DNA from: Euryarchaeota archaeon Ods01
GTDB taxonomy: Archaea > Halobacteriota > Halobacteria > Halobacteriales > Halorutilaceae
Direction of reading: 5' to 3'
Assembly: GCA_028751095.1 (NCBI GenBank)
Contig: JAQZCZ010000003.1
Coordinates: 1-58,576, forward strand
DNA length: 58,576 nucleotides
Made by a program: the position numbers and the translations under genes. Every line of letters begins with the position of its first letter. Within the stretch, counting starts at the first letter, position 1. The notes under the pieces were generated by a model. That model searched no databases. It saw only the letters and a program-made list of their open reading frames with translations, and had not been told where the DNA came from. Below, piece by piece: positions 1 to 6,061 of the stretch.

Positions 1-1
1 C

Positions 2-619
2 CTCGGACGCTACCACTACGCGTCCCGTGAGCATGTTGAGTTCATGATTCTGTGGCACACCGGATGCAGGCTTGGTGCTGTTCAGGCACTTCACGTAGGT
101 GATTTCGACCACGAAGATGGGTCTCTACACTTCGTTCACCGTCCCGAGGAAGACACGCCCCTAAAGAACGGTAAGAAGAGCACGCGGTACGTCGCTGTCG
201 GCGACTACGAAGCGGACGTTATCCAGAGCTACATAGAGCATCACCGCCATGATGTGACCGACAACTACGGGAGAAGTCCGTTGATTACTTCATCAATCGG
301 TCGTCTGTCGCAGACACCGATACGTAACGATATCTACCGTATTACGCAGCCGTGCGAGTATGCGAACGAGTGTCCACACGGTAAGGACCAGAAGACATGC
401 GAGATGCGTAACCGCGCGAAGCTTGCAGAGTGTCCATCTTCGAGAAGTCCGCACCGTCTCCGTGACGGACGCTTGACAAAACACCGTCTTGACGGCGACC
501 CGCGCGAGGTCGTTTCGGACCGCGTCGATGCGAGCGAGGAGATTGTCGACAAGCACTACGACCAGAGGACTGATCGGCAGAAGATGAAGACACGCAGGAG
601 GTACATAGATGATGTCTGA
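2..619 (+). CDS. Tyrosine recombinase/integrase, C-terminal part (cut by window edge)
   Basis: The reading frame is open from base 2, so only the catalytic half (about 205 residues) is visible. Numbered from the ATG at 44, it shows the first catalytic Arg in TGCRLGA (R9), the H-x-x-R box at H137-R140, and the nucleophilic Tyr at Y172 in DKHYD. Between them lies a likely zinc knuckle with Cys 104, 110, 119 and 130 (C-x5-C-x8-C-x10-C), a feature I associate with haloarchaeal virus and plasmid integrases. The family cuts and rejoins DNA at att sites. The N-terminal arm-binding domain would lie upstream. No att site is visible beside it. The family call is firm; its element is unknown. Confidence 0.88.
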   Translation, partial: LGRYHYASREHVEFMILWHTGCRLGAVQALHVGDFDHEDGSLHFVHRPEEDTPLKNGKKSTRYVAVGDYEADVIQSYIEHHRHDVTDNYGRSPLITSSIGRLSQTPIRNDIYRITQPCEYANECPHGKDQKTCEMRNRAKLAECPSSRSPHRLRDGRLTKHRLDGDPREVVSDRVDASEEIVDKHYDQRTDRQKMKTRRRYIDDV

Positions 620-687
620 GACACCGCGAGAGGACGAACCGGGGAGACAGAAACTCTATTCAAGCAGTTCACCCGCCGGGTCCATCC

Positions 688-1317
688 TTACGGCTGACAG
701 TAGCTCGCGGAGTACTCGTCGGTCGCCGCCGCCACGTCGATACATCTGTCAACCGCGGCGTCGCGTTCCCATTCTAAGTCGCTGACCTGTTCTTCGAGTG
801 CGGTAACGTCCGACTGAAGCTCCTCGACCTCATTTTGAAGGTTGTCGCGCTCCTGCCGGAGGGCGCGGACATCGCTCTCTATGACGTTTAGCGACGTACC
901 GCTCGAATACCCGAGTTCGAACGCGAGGTTACGGACACCGGACCGGAGGTCTTCGAGTTCGGCGCGCGTCTCATCGAGTTCGTCTTCTGTACGCGAAAGC
1001 TCCGCCTCCGTCTGCGTGAGTTCGTTCTCGACCGTCTCCAGCTGGTTCTCAACCTGACGTATCTCCTGTTCGACGCCGGTCAGGTCATCTATATCGGTCC
1101 GTGCATCTTCGAGAGCATCCTCGGTCTGTTCGAGTTCCTGCTCGGTTTCGCTTAGCTCTTCTTCGAGTTCCTCGACCTCGGTCTGACTTCCTTCGACCTG
1201 TCCCTCCATCGCGTCTATCTGTTCGTGGTAGTAGACGGTAGCTCCGGCTACCGCGGCTACCGCGACAACCGCAATGAGGACAAGAACGGTGTTAATCCGG
1301 CTTCCGACAAAGGACAC
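688..1317 (-). CDS. Membrane-anchored coiled-coil protein, function unknown
   Basis: A 209-residue protein with one N-terminal membrane segment (about residues 8-28) and then a continuous Glu/Gln/Leu-rich heptad coiled coil (about 30-190). The C-terminus carries two Cys (in DRCIDV and ASYCQP) that could form a disulfide outside the cell. Topology suggests an extracytoplasmic rod. I recognise no enzyme domain. A TATA-like CATATTCG at 1341-1348 lies about 27 nt before the ATG. It is divergent from the thioredoxin gene and convergent with the integrase fragment. The strong coding signal makes the gene credible; its role is unknown. Confidence 0.7.
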   Translation of the reverse strand: MSFVGSRINTVLVLIAVVAVAAVAGATVYYHEQIDAMEGQVEGSQTEVEELEEELSETEQELEQTEDALEDARTDIDDLTGVEQEIRQVENQLETVENELTQTEAELSRTEDELDETRAELEDLRSGVRNLAFELGYSSGTSLNVIESDVRALRQERDNLQNEVEELQSDVTALEEQVSDLEWERDAAVDRCIDVAAATDEYSASYCQP

Positions 1318-1390
1318 GTCGGTAGATACGGGTCGGACGCGAATATGGCTTGTGGAGAGTTTTCAGAACGCGAGAAATATCTCGGCACTT

Positions 1391-1450
1391 ATGGCTCTCG
1401 AAGACGTAGTTGCGGGAGATGAGACGAAAACGACCGACCGAGACAGGTGA
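1391..1450 (+). CDS. Possible 19-codon leader ORF before the thioredoxin gene
   Basis: ATG at 1391 opens a 19-codon frame starting MALEDVVAG and ending with TGA at 1448-1450. Its stop overlaps the GTG start (1447) of the next gene as GTGA, the geometry used for translational coupling throughout this window. No homologue is recognised. It may only be a chance ORF. Confidence 0.25.
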   Translation: MALEDVVAGDETKTTDRDR

Positions 1451-1971
1451 TAGGTGTGCGTAGACGTGACTTCGTCGCGGGCGCTCTCGGTCTCGCCGCA
1501 GTCGGGGGCGGCGCGGCGTACCTGCGTAGCTCCGAGGTGGGCGGAGCCGTAACGCCGGTCGAGGTCGAGACGCTCGACGCCCCGGGTAGCGAGTCAGGTG
1601 TCGTCGAGATACCGCGCCGCGGCGAGGTTACCTTCGTCGAGTTCTTCGCAACGTGGTGCCGCGTCTGTCAGGACATGATGGACGACCTCGGCGAGGCGTA
1701 CGAACGCGTGGGCGACGACGTGCAGTTCGTCTCCGTAACCAACGAAGCCGTCGGGCACACGGTAACGCGTGAGGAAGTCGTCGACTGGTGGCGCGAACAC
1801 GACGGAGCGTGGACGCTAGGGGTGGACGATGGTCTACGTCTCACGGACGCACTCGACGCGTCAGGGATTCCGACCACGGTCGTGATAGACGCCTCAAACA
1901 ACGTCGTTAGCACCGACACCGGAGAGAAGACGGCAGACGAGATAGTCGGGGATATAGAGCGCGCACGATGA
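1447..1971 (+). CDS. TlpA/ResA-like thioredoxin with Tat signal
   Basis: A 174-residue extracytoplasmic thiol-disulfide oxidoreductase. RRRDFVAG followed by a hydrophobic stretch (residues 5-27) is a Tat signal. The thioredoxin fold has active site W70-C71-R-V-C74 and a cis-Pro region at GIPTTVV. The start is GTG 1447; GTG 1456 would give the neater N-terminus MRRRDFV and is equally possible. The gene overlaps ccdA by ATGA, so the pair probably works together: CcdA passes reductant across the membrane and this protein reduces an extracytoplasmic substrate, possibly apocytochrome c or another Cys protein. Confidence 0.85.
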   Translation: MIGVRRRDFVAGALGLAAVGGGAAYLRSSEVGGAVTPVEVETLDAPGSESGVVEIPRRGEVTFVEFFATWCRVCQDMMDDLGEAYERVGDDVQFVSVTNEAVGHTVTREEVVDWWREHDGAWTLGVDDGLRLTDALDASGIPTTVVIDASNNVVSTDTGEKTADEIVGDIERAR

Positions 1972-2624
1972 CGACGGCGGAGGTTGCGGGTGGGGTCGGA
2001 TTAGCGCTCGGCGCGGGAGTAGCGACCTTCTTCTCACCGTGTGCCTACGCCCTCCTCCCCGGCTACGTCAGCTACTACGTCGCAACCGAAGAAGGTAGTG
2101 ACGCCCCGCTCGGTGGCGCCCTCGTCCGCGGTACGTCCGCGAGCCTCGGAGTCTTCGGCGTCTTCGCGGTTCTCGCAGGTGTCGCGGTCGCCGTCGGTAG
2201 CGCCGTCGAGCCCTACCTCAGCGTCCTTGAACTCGGAGTCGGGGTTTTGCTCATCGTCTTCGGAGGCGTCATCCTGACGGGAAGAGGCTTCGGCTGGCAC
2301 GTTCAACTCCCCGAGCGCCGCGCAAGCATCGCCGGCTTCTTCGTCTTCGGCGCTCTCTACGCCGTCGCCGCGGCGGGATGTGTCGCCCCTCTGTTCCTGT
2401 CGGTCATCCTCCAGTCCGTGACGTATCCGACCGTAGGAACGGTCGCGGTCGTCGGAACGTACGCCGCGACGTTCGCCGTCCTGATGGTGGGGGTCACCGT
2501 CGCCGCCGCTGTCGGACACAGCTTTAGCACGCAGAAGGTAGGTGGATACGCCGACCGTATCCAGAAGGCGGCTGGCGTGGTTCTCGTCGTCGCCGGAGTC
2601 GTTCAGATATACCTCGTCGTGTGA
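1968..2624 (+). CDS. ccdA: CcdA-family thiol-disulfide membrane transporter
   Basis: A 218-residue, six-helix membrane protein. The redox Cys pair is C25 in FFSPC and C138 in AAAGCVAP, placed in the first and fourth helices as in CcdA. It moves electrons from cytoplasmic thioredoxin to extracytoplasmic thioredoxin-like proteins. It starts inside the stop of the upstream TlpA-like gene (ATGA), indicating one transcript. Its TGA stop (2622-2624) lies one base before the left inverted repeat of an IS6-type element, so the native 3' UTR has been lost. A second CcdA-like gene lies at 33373-34050. Confidence 0.88.
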   Translation: MTTAEVAGGVGLALGAGVATFFSPCAYALLPGYVSYYVATEEGSDAPLGGALVRGTSASLGVFGVFAVLAGVAVAVGSAVEPYLSVLELGVGVLLIVFGGVILTGRGFGWHVQLPERRASIAGFFVFGALYAVAAAGCVAPLFLSVILQSVTYPTVGTVAVVGTYAATFAVLMVGVTVAAAVGHSFSTQKVGGYADRIQKAAGVVLVVAGVVQIYLVV

Positions 2625-2625
2625 G

Positions 2626-2639
2626 GGTAGTGTTCAGAT
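2626..2639 (+). repeat. Left terminal inverted repeat of the IS
   Basis: 14 bp, GGTAGTGTTCAGAT, an exact reverse complement of 3364-3377. It begins one base after the ccdA stop codon. Confidence 0.92.
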
Positions 2640-2682
2640 AAGGAATGAGTGAAGGATGAGGCGTGGCGTTTTCTGAGTGTCC

Positions 2683-3369
2683 ATGCCCAAAAACACACGC
2701 CTCAGTAGAGGTATAGAGGCAATCGAATTAGGTTTTGTTAAGCGAATCGAAGATTCGCGTACTCATCGTGAATCTTTGATTCACGAGATGGAACGAGAAG
2801 CGACACCCAAGTTTGCGATGAAGCTCGGTATTCAGATGCACTTGGCGGGTTTATCGCTCTCGAATACCGTCTCCGTGCTTGAATCATTGGGTGTCGAGCG
2901 CGTGCGTTCTACCGTCCATAACTGGGTGCATAAGGCAGATTTACAGCCCGACGACGACATGACTCCGAATCAGGTAGCGGTCGACGAAACCATGATTCGC
3001 CTCAACGGAAGCTGGTACTGGCTGTACATGGCGGTTGACCCCGACACTAACAACATCCTCCACACAAAGCTCCAACCAACGAGAAATCACTATACGGCGA
3101 AAGATTTCATGAACGAACTAATCGAGAAACACAACCTCGACAATAGCTTGTTTCTCGTTGATGGATTACCTTCGCTTCATCAAGCGTGCCGGTACTATTC
3201 AGTCCGATTTCGCGTCACTAAACATGGAAATCGGAACTCCGTCGAACGCGTCTTTAGAGAATTAAAACGCCGTACCAAAGCCTTCTCTAACTCCTTCAGC
3301 AACGCTCAGCTCCAGACAGCCGACGACTGGCTGAAGTCGTTCGCCTTCGCTTGGAATACGCTAATCTGA
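2683..3369 (+). CDS. IS6-family DDE transposase
   Basis: A 228-residue DDE transposase. The triad is visible as D101 (VDETM), D160 (VDGLP) and E188 (NSVERVF), the last followed by the RELKRRTK helix typical of IS6. A short N-terminal HTH region (about 45-85) precedes the catalytic core. ATG 2683 is preferred to GTG 2677. The frame is intact and ends with TGA inside the right inverted repeat. IS6 elements move by replicative cointegration. Two perfect hairpins lie within codons 21-35 (2742-2785). Confidence 0.92.
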   Translation: MPKNTRLSRGIEAIELGFVKRIEDSRTHRESLIHEMEREATPKFAMKLGIQMHLAGLSLSNTVSVLESLGVERVRSTVHNWVHKADLQPDDDMTPNQVAVDETMIRLNGSWYWLYMAVDPDTNNILHTKLQPTRNHYTAKDFMNELIEKHNLDNSLFLVDGLPSLHQACRYYSVRFRVTKHGNRNSVERVFRELKRRTKAFSNSFSNAQLQTADDWLKSFAFAWNTLI

Positions 3370-3377
3370 ACACTACC
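3364..3377 (-). repeat. Right terminal inverted repeat of the IS
   Basis: 14 bp, the reverse complement of the left end at 2626-2639. It contains the TGA stop of the transposase (3367-3369). Confidence 0.92.
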
Positions 3378-3437
3378 ACTCAAACAGCCGTTTCAGCCTA
3401 CGAAAGGGATTTGCGTCCGACCCACGAAGACGCGGAC

Positions 3438-4043
3438 ATGAGACGGAGAAAGCTCATCGCCTCCGTCGGCGTGTCGTTAGCCGCGGCGGCGACGGGCTGT
3501 CTCCGAGACGACGGAGGCGACGGCTTCAAAGACCGGGCCGCCCTCGGAAACGGTCCTTCCGTCGAACTCAGTGGCGCGGCGGACCGTGACTTCGAGTTTA
3601 TCGACGAGGACGAAGGGCGGATACGCGTCCTGTACGGCGACGGCAGAACCGACGAGACGGGGTTCGACGACTGGTCCGAGGGGGTCTGCCGGCATACCGG
3701 AGCGCGAGAACTCTCCGAGTACCTTCACGATAAACTCAACGTCGACAGCGACTTCGGCGTGGGTTCGGGAACGGTGAGGGAAGAGTTATTCGAGGGGTAC
3801 GACGGCGACCCGGACGAACTCCGTGAGGCGCTCGGCGATAGGACCCATACCGTGTACGTCAGCCACGATACGGTATTCAGACGCGACGGCGGGCGGGCAC
3901 ACGAGCCGGAGGTCGGGTACGAGGAGCTTGTCGAGGCGACGCCCCGCGAGATACGCGTGACCGCCGTCTTCGAAGACCACGGTATCGAACGCGACTGTAC
4001 GTATCCGGTCGTAGTCAGGAAACGGGCGGTACAGGAGGACTAA
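3438..4043 (+). CDS. Tat lipoprotein, function unknown
   Basis: A 201-residue protein starting MRRRKLIASV with a Tat-type signal and lipobox ending AATGC, so it is probably lipid-anchored outside the cell. The open frame extends upstream into the IS, but only the ATG at 3438 gives a sensible signal peptide. The mature part is acidic and single-domain; I recognise no family. It ends with a GGAGG that forms the ribosome site of the next lipoprotein one base downstream, so the two are co-transcribed. The native promoter may have been separated by the IS insertion. Confidence 0.72.
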   Translation: MRRRKLIASVGVSLAAAATGCLRDDGGDGFKDRAALGNGPSVELSGAADRDFEFIDEDEGRIRVLYGDGRTDETGFDDWSEGVCRHTGARELSEYLHDKLNVDSDFGVGSGTVREELFEGYDGDPDELREALGDRTHTVYVSHDTVFRRDGGRAHEPEVGYEELVEATPREIRVTAVFEDHGIERDCTYPVVVRKRAVQED

Positions 4044-4044
4044 A

Positions 4045-5616
4045 ATGTCAGGCTTATTTCACAGAAAGTACTTGTCAGACACCTCCTTAGACGAGGATAT
4101 GGACCCCTCCAACGGAGTCGAACGCCGGAAGATTCTGGCGATTATCGGCGGAGCCTCGTCGGCGACGCTAACCGGCTGTCTGAACGGCGGGACGGGTGAG
4201 GAAGACGATGACCCGCCCGAGAACGGCGACGGGGAAACGCCTGAGAACGGCGACGAGACACGGATGACCGACGAGGAACTCAAAGAACTCACCGAGAGGG
4301 TGAGAGAAGGAAGCGTCGTTGAGTTCGGCGGGATGGTCGTCTCCACCTTCCCTACCTTCTTCCGGTCGGATGCACGCGCGTCTACTACGGCTGGGGTAAT
4401 AGAACCTGCCACCGACGACTCGCCAGCGGTTCTGATGACGGCGGTCAGGAACGAAAACGACTACGACCACCGTTTCCAGACACGCAACATACCGCCCTAC
4501 GACCGACGACCTATCGGACGCCCCGACGACCGAGAAAACGACCCGCTGTACCTCGTGCCGACCGAGAACCACGAGTTTGCCGAACAGTCACCCGACGTAA
4601 CGAGGTACGGTGTCAGATGGCGTCTCGATGGGTCGATAGACAACTGGCTCCCCGAAACCGTCGAAATCGGTGCGGAAGATGTCGTCTACGGAGAGTACTT
4701 TATCGTAGCTCATCCCGACAGGGCGCGCGAGCCGATATCGTCCGGGAGTTACAGGTTCTCCGGCGGAGACCGTCCGTTAGAAATCTCGGTATGGGAAAGC
4801 GGCGAACCCGGACCCCCCGAAGACTCCGTCTTCGAAGGGGTTGACGTTCCTGACCCTCTCGAAGAACGCGAATCTGATAGGGAAACCTCGTGGTACCACG
4901 AAGCCGACGAGACGACCGAAGTATATCTCAAGCCATCGCGGGAGGAAGTGGAACCGCCCGTCGAAGCCGAGTACGAGATGATAAACCGTAGCAGGGAACC
5001 CGTATCGGGAAATCCCGACGGATGGGGGCTGTACAAGCTCGTGGACGGGGACTGGTTCCACGTAGCACCCGACGAGGTCCAGCTACCTGCGACGAGCATT
5101 CCCCCTGGCGGGACCGCAGAGTCCAGCCTGACGGTCTACCACCGAGGGGGAACGAGGGGAGGGGGTCGGACAGTCTGGAACGTTGGCGGCGGGCGGTACG
5201 CCTATCTGGTTCATTTCGGGAAATCGGGATACAGGAACGCCGCATTACTCGATATCGACGCGCCTGAACTTCGGCTCGAACCTCCCGAGGACGCTCAGGT
5301 TGATGACCGAGGCGACGTTATCGAGGTGTCGAGCGGGGAATGGCGGGAGAGACAGGGTAGAACCGCGGACGAGAGAATGATGCGTCCTATACGCGTCGAG
5401 ATAGTCGAAGACGAAGATGGTGAACGAATCATCACCGAACAGACCTACAAGCGGCGAAACGAGTACATGAGATACTCGCTACCGTTCTTCGAGGAGGGCG
5501 TGGAAGAGGTCGTGGCTAAGGCTGATGCGGGAGGCATGAGGTCGGCATTCATGGACGAGGGAACGACCTACGTCTACGAAGGAACGGCATACAGGTTTAG
5601 GTACGAAGGAGAGTAA
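4045..5616 (+). CDS. Large lipoprotein with Ig-like region, function unknown
   Basis: A 523-residue secreted lipoprotein. Residues around ERRKILAIIGG and the lipobox LTGC form the signal, after about 26 leading residues; ATG 4099 would shorten this lead, but a GGAGG at about 4034-4038 favours 4045. After an acidic Pro/Glu linker comes a beta-rich body. The section with EYEMINRS and LYKLVDGDWF resembles bacterial Ig-like (Big_14-type) domains. No catalytic motif is seen. The role is unknown, probably surface-exposed. It follows the upstream lipoprotein by one base. Confidence 0.7.
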   Translation: MSGLFHRKYLSDTSLDEDMDPSNGVERRKILAIIGGASSATLTGCLNGGTGEEDDDPPENGDGETPENGDETRMTDEELKELTERVREGSVVEFGGMVVSTFPTFFRSDARASTTAGVIEPATDDSPAVLMTAVRNENDYDHRFQTRNIPPYDRRPIGRPDDRENDPLYLVPTENHEFAEQSPDVTRYGVRWRLDGSIDNWLPETVEIGAEDVVYGEYFIVAHPDRAREPISSGSYRFSGGDRPLEISVWESGEPGPPEDSVFEGVDVPDPLEERESDRETSWYHEADETTEVYLKPSREEVEPPVEAEYEMINRSREPVSGNPDGWGLYKLVDGDWFHVAPDEVQLPATSIPPGGTAESSLTVYHRGGTRGGGRTVWNVGGGRYAYLVHFGKSGYRNAALLDIDAPELRLEPPEDAQVDDRGDVIEVSSGEWRERQGRTADERMMRPIRVEIVEDEDGERIITEQTYKRRNEYMRYSLPFFEEGVEEVVAKADAGGMRSAFMDEGTTYVYEGTAYRFRYEGE

Positions 5617-6061
5617 GTTGAGACAGTCCGACCGCACGCTACGGGACTGCCGAATCCCGTCTCAAACCTCAGAGCCTTAGAGCGAGGAGGTTCCGTGTAT
5701 CACCCTGAGGACTGATATCATCCCCGCCTCCTCTCCAGTATACCTGAAATAGAACGCGTAATCCAAACAATACGCAGTGGAGTGTTAGAAACATTTTCAC
5801 CGTTTGTTAAGATTGTTTTTCTATGAGTTACGTATTAGTTTCCGTTCATCCTTAATACCCCCTCATATGAGCATATAGCTTACCTTACCCCAAATCTAAT
5901 ACGGCTATAAAGTTGATGAAGTAAGAGAATATGTCGTTATAGAAGCAAGATATTTACATGAGAGAAGTATCAAATGGCGAAAAACTTAATAATATAGCAT
6001 ACTTCAGGTTGCCTTATGGTATGTACCGCAACAGTATATGGTGGTAACCGCCTTGGGGTAG
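5617..6061. other. Long AT-rich intergenic region before the molybdoenzyme operon
   Basis: This 445-bp stretch has no credible gene. Just after the lipoprotein stop are nested complementary arms: TTGAGAC (5618-5624) with GTCTCAA (5659-5665), and AGTCC (5625-5629) with GGACT (5644-5648). These could form a 3' hairpin. From about 5760 the DNA becomes strongly AT-rich, with TATA-like ACTTAATAAT near 5984 and TATATG at 6035-6040. GTTGC (6008-6012) and GCAAC (6028-6032) form a small dyad before the start codon. The length and composition suggest a regulated promoter. Confidence 0.5.
6035..6040 (+). promoter_or_regulatory. TATA box of the molybdoenzyme operon
   Basis: TATATG lies about 25 nt before GTG 6062, the spacing expected for a leaderless or nearly leaderless archaeal transcript. 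A second candidate near 5984 would give a leader of about 50 nt. Confidence 0.5.

Larger units (their letters stand above)
2626..3377 (+). mobile_element. Complete IS6-family insertion sequence, about 752 bp
   Basis: The element is bounded by perfect 14-bp terminal inverted repeats, GGTAGTGTTCAGAT at 2626-2639 and its complement at 3364-3377. It holds one intact transposase whose stop codon lies within the right repeat. Size and layout match haloarchaeal IS6-type elements. No matching flanking direct repeat is seen (8 bp left CGTGTGAG, 8 bp right ACTCAAAC). The element is visibly more AT-rich than its neighbours, consistent with recent arrival. Confidence 0.92.

Noticed and set aside
1-619. 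Linking the edge integrase to the tRNA att-like repeats
   Set aside because: They lie over 15 kb apart with ordinary chromosomal genes between, and no matching core is seen beside the integrase.
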